From Alphaproteobacteria bacterium (GTDB lineage: Bacteria > Pseudomonadota > Alphaproteobacteria > Micavibrionales > Micavibrionaceae): 64,000 bases of DNA. Every line of letters starts with the position of its first letter. Positions within the stretch are counted from its first letter, which is position 1. The stretch lies in NCBI GenBank assembly GCA_021776075.1, contig JAJFGQ010000056.1:1-64000 (forward strand), given 5' to 3'. The translations under genes and the position numbers were made by a program. This document shows, in pieces, positions 9,977 to 18,478 of this stretch. A model generated the notes under the pieces. The model did no database searches, was not told the origin of the DNA, and worked only from the letters and a program-made list of their open reading frames with translations.

Positions 9977-10591
9977 ATGATTCGTTTTTTTATGAGCTTA
10001 ATGGCTTTTTTGGTGCTGTCTCTCGCTGCCGGAACGGCTGTGGCGCAATCGCCGGAACATTACAGTTTTGATAAAGCCCATACGCAGATTTTATTTTTTG
10101 CAGATCATTTGGGGTTTTCGAAGTCGCAGGGCGAATTTCTTGATTACGATGGATTTTTTGTTTTTAACCCGTCCGCACCCGCAGAATCGTCCGTGGAAAT
10201 TACGATTAACACAGATTCCATTAATATGGATGATGAACGGTGGGACACGCACATGAAAAGCGGCGATTTTTTCGACGTTGAACACTATCCGACTATGACC
10301 TTCAAGAGTACATCCATCGAAATATTGTCTGAAAAAACGGCGAATATTACCGGCGATTTAACGATGTTGGGCGTAACCAAACCCATTATATTGTCTGTCA
10401 TGCATAATAAATCCGGACGTCATCCTTTTAATGAAAAATACGTCTCTGGTTTTTCGGCACATACGACCGTCCAACGCTCTGAATTTGGTATGACCTATGG
10501 CGCACCGTTGCTGGGTGATGAGATAGAGATAAGACTGGAAGTGGAAGGTGTACGTGAAGATCAGGAAGGGCAGGAGCCGCATAATAAATGA
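9977..10591 (+). CDS. YceI-family periplasmic protein (first copy)
   Basis: The 204-residue protein has a signal peptide (MIRFFMSLMAFLVLSLAAG, cleavage near AVAQ) and one YceI lipocalin-like domain. Family features are YSFDKAHTQILFFADHLGFSKSQGEF near the N-terminus and the pairing of DGFFVFNP with a later VTKPIILSV segment. YceI proteins bind polyisoprenoids such as ubiquinone-like lipids. I chose the ATG at 9977 because AGGGAG (9963-9968) sits eight bases upstream; GTG 9968 and ATG 9971 are too close to that site. The 3' end overlaps the cytochrome b561 start (ATGA). Confidence 0.88.
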   Translation: MIRFFMSLMAFLVLSLAAGTAVAQSPEHYSFDKAHTQILFFADHLGFSKSQGEFLDYDGFFVFNPSAPAESSVEITINTDSINMDDERWDTHMKSGDFFDVEHYPTMTFKSTSIEILSEKTANITGDLTMLGVTKPIILSVMHNKSGRHPFNEKYVSGFSAHTTVQRSEFGMTYGAPLLGDEIEIRLEVEGVREDQEGQEPHNK

Positions 10592-11151
10592 GCTGGAAAA
10601 ACACGGAAAAGCAATATGGCAAGATAGCAGCAGGTTTCCACTGGGTTGTTGCTCTGATCGTCCTATCTTTGTTGGGGCTTGGTTTATACATGGTGCGGCT
10701 GGATCCCAGCCCTTTCATGTTCAAATTATATTTTTGGCATAAATCTCTTGGTATTCTTGTGCTTTTTCTTATGGTCTGGCGTTTGCTCTGGCGGGTTACG
10801 AATAAGCCGCCCGCCCCGTTGCCGCACTATAAAAACTGGGAAAAGATTTTGGCGCGCTGCAATTATATCTTTTTCTATACGGCTCTGTTGTCGATGCCGT
10901 TAGCCGGATGGATTATGTCGTCGGCCAAGGGTTATCCGGTTAGTGTTTTTGGATGGTTTACCCTGCCGGATTTCGTCGATAAAAGTAAATCTCTAGCTGG
11001 ATGGGCTGAGAAAGTTCATGAAGTTCTGGGGTATATTTTGATAGGAGCCATTACAATTCATCTGGCCGGAGCGCTCAAACATCACTTTATAGATAGAGAC
11101 GAAACGTTGAGTCGCATGGTTCCCGCTAGAAAAAAGGAAACTAAAAAGTGA
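10588..11151 (+). CDS. Cytochrome b561 family protein
   Basis: The 187-residue membrane protein has four predicted helices and four well-placed His residues, H18, H51, H144 and H158, as expected for two b-type haems in CybB-type cytochromes. It starts MSWKNTEKQYGKIAAGFHW, a typical family opening. It overlaps both flanking YceI genes by a few bases, so the three are translated as a unit. Cytochrome b561 and YceI commonly co-occur; together they are thought to handle quinone or superoxide chemistry at the inner membrane. The exact substrate is unknown. Confidence 0.92.
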   Translation: MSWKNTEKQYGKIAAGFHWVVALIVLSLLGLGLYMVRLDPSPFMFKLYFWHKSLGILVLFLMVWRLLWRVTNKPPAPLPHYKNWEKILARCNYIFFYTALLSMPLAGWIMSSAKGYPVSVFGWFTLPDFVDKSKSLAGWAEKVHEVLGYILIGAITIHLAGALKHHFIDRDETLSRMVPARKKETKK

Positions 11152-11720
11152 TAATACGTACGGCTATTTCTGTTTTATTGCTGCTTCTTATTTCTTTTCC
11201 TGCCTGGGCTGAGTGGAAGATTGATCATGAACGGAGTCGTCTTGTTTTTGAGGCCACGCAAATGGGCGCTGTTTTCACAGGAACATTTCCTTCCTTTGAC
11301 GGTGATATATTTTTTGATCCGGAAAACCTGGAAAACAGTCATGTAAGAATTGTTGTTAATCTTGCGGCGGTGGATACGCAGAGTACGGATCGTGACCAGT
11401 ATATTCTGATGGAAAACTGGCTTTATACCGAATCGTTTCCGGAATCTGTTTTTGAAACGATAAAATTTGAAAAAAAAGAGGAAAATCAATACCTTGCCCA
11501 TGCTAACCTAACGATTAGGGGCGTTACTTTGCCTGTTCGTCTTCCTTTTTCCCTTTTTATTTCTACAGATGAGGCCGGTAATAAACTTGCAAAAATGGAG
11601 GGTAACTTGACATTGAACAGGTTGGCTTACGGTGTAGGGCAGGGAGAATGGGAAGACACGAAAATGGTGGGAAACCCTGTGATAGTAAGCGTTTCCCTTA
11701 CGGCGTTAGAAAATCAATAG
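11148..11720 (+). CDS. YceI-family periplasmic protein (second copy)
   Basis: The 190-residue protein has a signal peptide ending near FPAWA, then a YceI domain starting EWKIDHERSRLVFEATQMG. It begins with GTG at 11148, which overlaps the stop of cytochrome b561; AAGGAAA (11134-11140) serves as ribosome-binding site. It is clearly diverged from the first YceI copy (for example LNRLAYGVGQGEWEDT replaces the usual RSEFGMTYG), so this is an old duplication. It is the last gene of the operon. Confidence 0.87.
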   Translation: MIIRTAISVLLLLLISFPAWAEWKIDHERSRLVFEATQMGAVFTGTFPSFDGDIFFDPENLENSHVRIVVNLAAVDTQSTDRDQYILMENWLYTESFPESVFETIKFEKKEENQYLAHANLTIRGVTLPVRLPFSLFISTDEAGNKLAKMEGNLTLNRLAYGVGQGEWEDTKMVGNPVIVSVSLTALENQ

Positions 11721-11820
11721 TACCGTGTCAGAGCTCTTTGAGCGGGTTATGCCTTCTGTTTGGAAAAAATATCCCTGATAGGGACTATTCTTGAAAGAAG
11801 CGCTGAGGTAATCTTTTACC

Positions 11821-12489
11821 ATGAGGACATTATTTCATCTTTGGCTCCATCCTTTTTCACGCAAGGTGCGTATGTCCTTGTCGGAAAAGGGTCTGGATTT
11901 TGACCTGAAGATAGAAAAGGTCTGGGAACGCCGTACGGAGTTTCTGGCTTTGAACCCTGCCGGTGATGTCCCTGTTCTGGTTGAGCCGGACGGTACAACG
12001 ATTGCCAATAGTCAGGTTGTTTGTGAGTATCTCGAAGAAGTTTATCCGGAAAAGGATTTGCTGGGTGTTGACCCTGTGCAACGGGCGGAAACCCGGCGGC
12101 TGGTAAGCTGGTTTGACGTTAAGTTCAACCGTGAGGTGACAGATAATCTTGTGGGGGAGAAGCTGATGAAGCGTTTCCTAAAGCTGGGTGAACCGCACGG
12201 CCCGTCTATCCGCGCGGGTCACGCCAATATCCATTATCATCTGGATTATATCGGCTTTTTAACAGAAAAAAGAGAATGGCTGGCCGGTGAGCAGTTTTCT
12301 CTGGCTGATATTGCTGCCGCTTCGCATTTGTCCGCTATTGATTATATCGGCGATGTGCCATGGGAAGAGCATCAGGCCGCACGGGAGTGGTATGCCCGTA
12401 TTAAATCCCGCTCAAGCTTTCAGCCTTTGCTTGAAGACCGTATTCCCGGCTTTACACCCGTGGAGCATTACGAAAATGTCGACTTCTGA
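11821..12489 (+). CDS. Glutathione S-transferase family protein
   Basis: The 222-residue protein has an N-terminal thioredoxin-like domain (HLWLHPFSRKVRMSLSEKGLDF), with cis-Pro motif in AGDVPVL and the glutathione-contacting ANSQVVCEYLEE. The C-terminal helical domain includes LAGEQFSLADIAAASHL, a GST_C hallmark. A Ser (HPFS) is at the usual catalytic position. Substrate cannot be inferred. The epimerase gene begins inside its last codons, so the two are coupled. Confidence 0.88.
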   Translation: MRTLFHLWLHPFSRKVRMSLSEKGLDFDLKIEKVWERRTEFLALNPAGDVPVLVEPDGTTIANSQVVCEYLEEVYPEKDLLGVDPVQRAETRRLVSWFDVKFNREVTDNLVGEKLMKRFLKLGEPHGPSIRAGHANIHYHLDYIGFLTEKREWLAGEQFSLADIAAASHLSAIDYIGDVPWEEHQAAREWYARIKSRSSFQPLLEDRIPGFTPVEHYENVDF

Positions 12490-13396
12490 ACAGGATAACC
12501 GTCTTTTTTGCTTTGGGTATGGCTATAGCTGCGATTATCTGGGCTATGAATTGCAGAAAGCAGGGGAGTGGCGTGTTGCGGGGACAACGCGGGATTCTGA
12601 GAAAAAGGCTATGCTTAAAAAGCGGGGAATTAAGGCGTTTATTTTTAATTACGAAAAGCCTCTCGATGACCCCCGTAGTTTTCTGAGCGGTATAACGCAC
12701 TTGCTTATTTCAACGCCGCCGGGAGATAAGGGGGACCCTGTTTTTTTAATGCATGCGCAGGATATTTTGAGTATCCCGACATTGCGTTGGGTTGGTTATT
12801 TGTCTTCGACCAGTGTTTATGGTGATCGCGGCGGAGACTGGGTTACGGAAGCAACTACACTTCAACCAGATACAAAACGCGGTTCACGCCGGGCTAAAGC
12901 GGAAGAGCAGTGGCTCTCTCTTTACCGGTCTCAAAATCTACCACTTCATATTTTCCGGTTGGCGGGTATTTATGGTCCTGGCCGCAGTGCTTTAGATTCT
13001 GTCCGGGCCGGGCTTGCGCGTCGTATTGATAAACCGGGTCACACTTTTAGCCGTGTTCATGTTGAGGATATTGTACAGGTTTTGACGGCCTCCATGAAAA
13101 ACCCTTCTCCGGGCAGTGTTTATAATGTGAGTGATGATTACGCCAGTGCCAGCCATGAAGTGGTGTCACATGCCTGTGCGCTTTTGGGAAGAGATCCGCC
13201 CCCCCTTGTTCCTTTTGAAGAGGCCGATATGGCGCCCATGGCGCGCAGTTTTTACGCCGACAACAAACGTGTTGTAAACGATAAAATAAAGTTGGAGTTG
13301 GGGGTCGGTCTTAAATATCCGGACTATATTACGGGAATACAAGCCTGTCTTGATGCTGAGCAACATGCATCCGTTGATGATATGAGCGAAGCCTGA
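12476..13396 (+). CDS. NAD-dependent epimerase/SDR-family protein (YeeZ-like)
   Basis: The 306-residue protein has a Rossmann start with a degenerate glycine motif (FCFGYGYSCDYLG), then LSSTSVYGDRGG and RLAGIYGPGRSALD, as in atypical extended SDRs of the YeeZ group. The catalytic Tyr is in SVYGD, but the usual YxxxK is replaced by SRRAKAEEQW, typical of this subgroup. I chose ATG 12476, overlapping the GST gene by 14 bases, because residues from a more upstream start would be a GST shadow. Substrate is unknown. Confidence 0.82.
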   Translation: MSTSEQDNRLFCFGYGYSCDYLGYELQKAGEWRVAGTTRDSEKKAMLKKRGIKAFIFNYEKPLDDPRSFLSGITHLLISTPPGDKGDPVFLMHAQDILSIPTLRWVGYLSSTSVYGDRGGDWVTEATTLQPDTKRGSRRAKAEEQWLSLYRSQNLPLHIFRLAGIYGPGRSALDSVRAGLARRIDKPGHTFSRVHVEDIVQVLTASMKNPSPGSVYNVSDDYASASHEVVSHACALLGRDPPPLVPFEEADMAPMARSFYADNKRVVNDKIKLELGVGLKYPDYITGIQACLDAEQHASVDDMSEA

Positions 13397-13398
13397 TT

Positions 13399-15417
13399 TT
13401 AAGCTGTTTTTTCTTTGTTTTTCAGGCAGTCATAGGCATTATACGGTAAACGTACAGTCACAGTTGTTCCTACGCCGACTGTGGATTCAATATGTAATGA
13501 CCCGCCGTGAAGCTCTGTTAAATCTTTGGTAATAGAAAGTCCCAGCCCGGTTCCTTCATGCTCACGCGTGTAATGGCTGGCTGCTTGTTCAAATGGGCGT
13601 GTGATACATCGTATTTTATTGGCAGGAATGCCGATGCCGGTGTCACGGATTTTCACCGAGAGGTAATCTTCTCTTTCAATACATTCTATGCGTACGGACC
13701 CTTCGGGCTCTGTAAATTTGACGGCATTAGAAAGCAGGTTTAGGAAAATTTGCATAAGTGCCCGTCGATCGGCAACAAGGGTCAGGTCTTCATTGGTGAT
13801 ATCAATGGCAATTTTAATTTTGGCGTCCAGTGCGCGGCCTTCCATCATGTGAACGGCCAGACGGATGAGCTTGGTAATTTTCAACTCCTCCAGATCCAGC
13901 TCATATTTACCGGCTTCTATTTTTGACATGTCTAGTATGTCGCTGATGAGATCCAGCAAATGCTCACCACTTTCCCTGATTCCGGTAATGTAATCCAGAT
14001 AACGTTCTGTGCCTATTGGCCCGAGAAGCTGTCGCTGCATCATTTCAGAGAATCCGATAATAGCATTGAGGGGGGTTCGCAACTCATGGCTCATATTGGC
14101 CAGAAACTGCGATTTTGAAGCGTAAGCTTGTTCTGCTGCTTCCTTGGCTTCATAAAGCTCACGTTCATAAAGCGTACGTTCGGTAATGTCCTGCATAACG
14201 CCGAACAGGGCAATCACGTCTCCTTCTTCATCCTTTTCACATTTACCTTCGCAACGGATAAAACGAACCTCTTTATTAGGGCGGATAACTCTAAAGTCCA
14301 TATCGTAATTATTTTGTTCAATAATTGCCCTCTGAAAGGCTTGCATCAGGCGGCCGATATCGCGTTTGTGCAACATGTCGTTGATGCCTTCAAGAGTCGG
14401 CTTGAAGGCCTTTTGTTCTACACCGAAAATACGAAAGATTTCATCAGACCATTCAATGTCATCTGCACCGACAGTCCATCGCCAATGTCCCATACGGCCA
14501 AGAGCCTGTGCTTCACCGAGCTGTTGCTGCTGGCGTTGCAAGGTTCGTTCATGTTCTTTGACGGCCGTAACATCCCGGCCTACGGTGTAGATGGTATTGA
14601 GGCTACGCTTTTGACGCCATTCTATACAGCGTGTTGAGCCATCTTGTGCCAGAACCCGGGCTTCAAAATCGATAATTTGTCCTTCGCCTGTTTCATCATG
14701 CATCATGCTGTATAGAGAGCGTTGCACCTGAGAGCGGTCGTCCGGATGAACCATATCCATAAAGGTCATCTTTTGCAGTTCTTTATCCGTATAGCCCAGA
14801 ATAGTATTAAAGCTGTTATTGACCCGGGAAAATGTACCATCGCGGTGGGATATGGCCATAACGTCATTAGACATGTTCAGAAAATGGCGCAGTTCGCCCT
14901 CATCTGTTTTTTTACCGATTTTGTGGAATGGCTTTTGTTTGTTTTCCTGAGAATCGAGCAGTTTAAGAATTTGTTCAGTAAGCTTCGGATCGGGTTTTAT
15001 GGATTTTTTTTCTGTGACGTCCATACCGATCAGGAAACGCCGCCCATCTGCGCGGGATACTTTATCAAAGCGGAATGTTGTTTCTCGTTCTGTGTCCTCG
15101 TTCTGTATTTCATGGGAGAAAAGAACGGTATGGCTACCCTCATTGATAGCATCGATGTAGGTTGCGTCACCACTGAACAGGCCCCGTTCATGCAAAACAT
15201 CATCAGGATGAAGAAATTGTAGAACTGTCGTCAGCGACTGGCCTTTGATTTGATTTTCAGAGATACAGGCTAATGTTGAAAAAGCCTTTGTGGCGTAAAC
15301 GATATAGCCCTCTTCATCCACGACAAAACGTGCTTCTTCCTCATGGGAAGAAACAGGTTGTAGCTCTGATTCAGAGGCCGTTTTCAATTTTTTAGCTTTT
15401 CCCGCCATGCCCCTCAT
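13399..15417 (-). CDS. Cytosolic multi-PAS sensor histidine kinase
   Basis: The 672-residue kinase has no membrane segment. Three PAS-like regions are visible: about residues 25-135, 175-285 (FSRVNNSFNTILGYT, MVHPDD) and 300-415 (GHWRWTVGADDIEWS, then FGVMQDITER), the last with a PAC motif. A short coiled linker precedes HisKA, with phospho-acceptor H444 in FLANMSHELRTPLN. The HATPase domain has N-box NLLSNAVKFTE, G1 DTGIGIP and G2 GTGLGLSI. No receiver domain is attached and no regulator is adjacent. The signal is likely intracellular (redox, small ligand). The start could be either Met in MRGMAGK. Confidence 0.9.
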   Translation of the reverse strand: MRGMAGKAKKLKTASESELQPVSSHEEEARFVVDEEGYIVYATKAFSTLACISENQIKGQSLTTVLQFLHPDDVLHERGLFSGDATYIDAINEGSHTVLFSHEIQNEDTERETTFRFDKVSRADGRRFLIGMDVTEKKSIKPDPKLTEQILKLLDSQENKQKPFHKIGKKTDEGELRHFLNMSNDVMAISHRDGTFSRVNNSFNTILGYTDKELQKMTFMDMVHPDDRSQVQRSLYSMMHDETGEGQIIDFEARVLAQDGSTRCIEWRQKRSLNTIYTVGRDVTAVKEHERTLQRQQQQLGEAQALGRMGHWRWTVGADDIEWSDEIFRIFGVEQKAFKPTLEGINDMLHKRDIGRLMQAFQRAIIEQNNYDMDFRVIRPNKEVRFIRCEGKCEKDEEGDVIALFGVMQDITERTLYERELYEAKEAAEQAYASKSQFLANMSHELRTPLNAIIGFSEMMQRQLLGPIGTERYLDYITGIRESGEHLLDLISDILDMSKIEAGKYELDLEELKITKLIRLAVHMMEGRALDAKIKIAIDITNEDLTLVADRRALMQIFLNLLSNAVKFTEPEGSVRIECIEREDYLSVKIRDTGIGIPANKIRCITRPFEQAASHYTREHEGTGLGLSITKDLTELHGGSLHIESTVGVGTTVTVRLPYNAYDCLKNKEKTA

Positions 15418-15501
15418 TTGACCATTGGTGTCTTATATAAAACAATATAAAGCAAAGCACCGGATAATGTGAAGTCTGCATCATAAGAAGTTAACAAAGT
15501 A

Positions 15502-16116
15502 TTAACGTTTATATTTTATAGCACAGCCGTAAGGGGAGGTTTTTGCTGTTCTAATCGGTTTTCCATTGGATAGGTCTGTGAGTGCTGCTCGGACGTAATT
15601 GTGAGCCTTGTCCAGCGTTTTGGGGTTGGGGCCGGGCATGTCGTCAATTGCGCCGTCATAGGCCAATGTGCCATCCGGGTTAATGATAAACATATGAGGC
15701 GTAACGCGTGCGCCGTACAAATGGCCGATAGCGCCCTCCGGGTCAAGAAATCGTTCTGTTGCGTGGGATTCAGTATCCGCTATAACAGAATTGGCTTCTT
15801 CCGCTGTTGTATAGCCTTGTCGTCCCGGGGCTGAGGACACAATGGATAACCAGACGATACCCTGCTCCACGGCCTCTTTTTGCAAGGACTGCATACTGCC
15901 GCTTCCGTAATGCTTTTTGACAAACGGGCATTCGTGATTGGTCCATTCCAGAATAATGGTTTTACCACGATAGTCATCCAAATTATGGGTGATACCGTGT
16001 GTGTCCGTTCCGATAAAGTCCGGTGCTTTCTCTCCGACTGTAACACCAGCAAATGCCGGATAGGTTAATGTAAACAAGACAAAAGCAACAAGCGGTGTTT
16101 TTAAAAATTGTTTCAT
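15502..16116 (-). CDS. Exported redoxin (PRX-like, AhpC/TSA fold)
   Basis: The 204-residue protein has a signal peptide (MKQFLKTPLVAFVLFTLTYPAFA) and a peroxiredoxin-like thioredoxin fold: VGEKAPDF, then WTNHECPFVKKHY with the lone active Cys at C63, and VTPHMFIINPDG. It lacks a CxxC; a second Cys (C198) lies near the C-terminus. This CPFVKKHY variant is a recognised redoxin subgroup. Its start overlaps the stop of the DsbD/ScsB-like gene by four bases, so it is probably a periplasmic thiol partner reduced by that transporter. Confidence 0.85.
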   Translation of the reverse strand: MKQFLKTPLVAFVLFTLTYPAFAGVTVGEKAPDFIGTDTHGITHNLDDYRGKTIILEWTNHECPFVKKHYGSGSMQSLQKEAVEQGIVWLSIVSSAPGRQGYTTAEEANSVIADTESHATERFLDPEGAIGHLYGARVTPHMFIINPDGTLAYDGAIDDMPGPNPKTLDKAHNYVRAALTDLSNGKPIRTAKTSPYGCAIKYKR

Positions 16117-18284
16117 AGTGAATTCTCCATGGTTTGGGCCATAATGCCCGGTGTTAAAATTTGTGGCAGGATAGCGGGCTCAGGACGTTGCCCTGTTTCC
16201 TGATTGCGCCCACCGTAATAAATATAAAGCGGAACACCGTTACGGCCATATAGGGCCAAAAAATCGGTAATATCAGGGTCGCTGTTCGTCCAGTCTCCCT
16301 TTAGGTACTTTACGCTATTGTCTTTGAATAGCTTTTTCGTTTCCCGTGTGTTTAGAGCAACCCGTTCGTTGATTTTGCAGGTGATACACCAGGCCGCTGT
16401 CATGTTAATGAAAAGCGGAGTGTCTCCTTTTTCAAGTTCGTCAAACCGGCTCTGTGTATAGGATTCCCACTGTTCATTTTGAATCGAAACAGATGGGCGC
16501 GGTGTTTCTTGTCCCCGGTCTTCGGCTATGATGGCAGAGAGAGAGAAGGCGATCGTAAAAATGGCAAAAGCCCGGAGAATAGCTTTACCGGGATTCTTTT
16601 CCGGGGCAATTCTAAATAGCCAGACTGCAAAAGCGATAGATACCATGCCGCCCAGTGCTGAAAAAACGCCCATTGTACTGCTTTGTTGCGTATAAACCCA
16701 AACCAGCCAGACGGCAGAGCCGTACATAGGAAAGGCCAGAAATTCCTTGAATGTTTTCATCCAGTGGCCGGGCTTGGGAATCATGCCGCGTAAGGCCGGA
16801 ACAAAAGAGAGCAAAAGATAGGGTAGTGCGAGCCCCAGCCCCATAAACAGAAATATCCCGAAGGAGACAGGGGTTGATTGTGTTAAGGCAAAACCGATTG
16901 CAGCACCCATAAAGGGGGCCGTACAGGGTGTGGCAACGATGGCGGCCAAAAGTCCTGTGAAAAAAGAGGCGGCATAACCGCTCCCTTTAATCCATTTTGC
17001 CCCGGTGTTGGTGATTTCTCCTGTGACGTCAAAAAAGCCGGAAAGATTCATCCCAATAGCAAAAAGAAGCCATGATAAAATTAGGACAACAAGAGAATTC
17101 TGGAGTTGGAAGCCCCACCCTATATGTACCCCGGCTTGCCGAAAAAACATAAGGACTCCGGCAATGAAGGCAAATGAGACAAGAATACCGGCTGTGTATA
17201 ACAAACCGTGAATACGCGCTTCCCGCTCATGCTTGTCGCCCATCCTGCACAATTTGAGGGCTTTTATGGATAGAACGGGGAACACGCAGGGCATGAGATT
17301 TAGGATCAGACCGCCCAGCAAGGCCAGTAAAAGAGCGGGCAGCAGTGTGATGTGCGATGTTATAACTGGTTTTAAGGCAGAGTTATCGGATGCTTTCTGT
17401 TTTTTTTTATGCGCTTTTTGTTGTTCTACCGTTTTCTGCCAGACAGGGTCCGGCGTGGCTAGTATCTCTATGGATCGGCGTATACCTTGGGTGTCATGAT
17501 AAACGAAGAGGGCTTTGATTTCAGAGAGGTCATCCAGAGGGCGACTATCCCGCATTTGGTAGCTTGTGATAGTCGTTAGTCCATTATTTTGTAAAAATTC
17601 CGGTACAGCCGGTGCTGAATTTAGAACAAGGCCCCATTCATAAGGTATAAAATCCATACCCGTATTCGGTGCAGCGTTGGAGAGGACGCCGGGATCCTCG
17701 AGAGGAAGGTCAACGAGAAGAAATTTGCCTTCTTCCCGGAAGCGTGCGTTCCAGTTTACGGTGCGTGGCAAATGGTCATAAGCTTTATCGATCAAGACGG
17801 CGTTATCTGTTTCTTCCTGTTTTGGATCGTTTAGCGTCAAAGAATGCGTGCTGTATTCGGGAATGCATATGTCGGCACAAACCAACAGAACGATATTGGC
17901 CTTAAAAGTGAGAGAGCCTTCTTTCAGGTCGTAAGGTGCTGTTATTTCTTGCAAAAGGATAGCTTCGTGCTCATAGCCGTAGCTTGTCAGTGTGTCGATA
18001 TCTATTTTTTTAGGCGTAGGCCACTTTATATCACCGGCTTCAAACCCTTTCGGCAGTTCCCATTCAATACCTAGGGGTTCTCCGGAATCACCCGGATTGA
18101 CCCAGTAAGTATGCCAGTCGGACTCAATCTTTTGTTCGATAGCGACAAAAATTGTTTCGCCTGCTTCAATAATTGTTCTTTCGGGTATCAGACGGATTTG
18201 GGCATGGTCTTTCGCTTGCGCGGAGGCCTGCTGCGACAGCATGATAAGAAATACGGACAAAAGTAAAAAACGGAGACCATTCAT
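16113..18284 (-). CDS. Thiol:disulfide interchange protein, DsbD/ScsB family
   Basis: The 723-residue inner-membrane protein passes reducing equivalents to the periplasm. After a signal peptide (SQQASAQA) comes an N-terminal periplasmic region (residues about 25-270) with LVCADICIPE, the Cys pair of ScsB-type domains. A membrane domain of about eight helices follows, with LMPCVFPVLSIKA and ATPCTAPFMGAA supplying its Cys pair, and a C-terminal thioredoxin domain with WCITCK. The N-terminal domain fits ScsB rather than classical DsbD. The gene leads a two-gene operon with the exported redoxin. Confidence 0.9.
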   Translation of the reverse strand: MNGLRFLLLSVFLIMLSQQASAQAKDHAQIRLIPERTIIEAGETIFVAIEQKIESDWHTYWVNPGDSGEPLGIEWELPKGFEAGDIKWPTPKKIDIDTLTSYGYEHEAILLQEITAPYDLKEGSLTFKANIVLLVCADICIPEYSTHSLTLNDPKQEETDNAVLIDKAYDHLPRTVNWNARFREEGKFLLVDLPLEDPGVLSNAAPNTGMDFIPYEWGLVLNSAPAVPEFLQNNGLTTITSYQMRDSRPLDDLSEIKALFVYHDTQGIRRSIEILATPDPVWQKTVEQQKAHKKKQKASDNSALKPVITSHITLLPALLLALLGGLILNLMPCVFPVLSIKALKLCRMGDKHEREARIHGLLYTAGILVSFAFIAGVLMFFRQAGVHIGWGFQLQNSLVVLILSWLLFAIGMNLSGFFDVTGEITNTGAKWIKGSGYAASFFTGLLAAIVATPCTAPFMGAAIGFALTQSTPVSFGIFLFMGLGLALPYLLLSFVPALRGMIPKPGHWMKTFKEFLAFPMYGSAVWLVWVYTQQSSTMGVFSALGGMVSIAFAVWLFRIAPEKNPGKAILRAFAIFTIAFSLSAIIAEDRGQETPRPSVSIQNEQWESYTQSRFDELEKGDTPLFINMTAAWCITCKINERVALNTRETKKLFKDNSVKYLKGDWTNSDPDITDFLALYGRNGVPLYIYYGGRNQETGQRPEPAILPQILTPGIMAQTMENSL

Positions 18285-18380
18285 AATTATTCTACCTTAG
18301 TTATAAACCCTTACAGTGTAGCTTATGCCTCATTCATGGCAATCTCTGATTTTCTTTTTCTTTAACCAATTCGTGTTAGC

Positions 18381-18408
18381 TTGACAAGGCGTTACAGTCG
18401 TGGAGAAT
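18381..18408 (+). promoter_or_regulatory. Candidate promoter for the acetoacetyl-CoA synthetase gene
   Basis: TTGACA (18381-18386) is followed after 16 bases by GAGAAT (18403-18408), a 4 of 6 match to the -10 consensus. It lies in the divergent region between the DsbD-like gene and acetoacetyl-CoA synthetase. The -35 is perfect and the -10 weak. Confidence 0.4.
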
Positions 18409-18478
18409 TAAGTATCCGGGGAGCCGGAGGAGAATGAGGATCTGGGGTTTTTTAAAACATATTCATCAGGAGGCTTCT

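Noticed and set aside
11721-11820. Terminator after the second YceI gene
   Set aside because: Only a four-base stem (TCCC/GGGA) is visible, with no T-run.
12287-12475. Upstream extension of the epimerase
   Set aside because: It overlaps the GST domain in another frame; the ATG at 12476 gives the normal Rossmann start.
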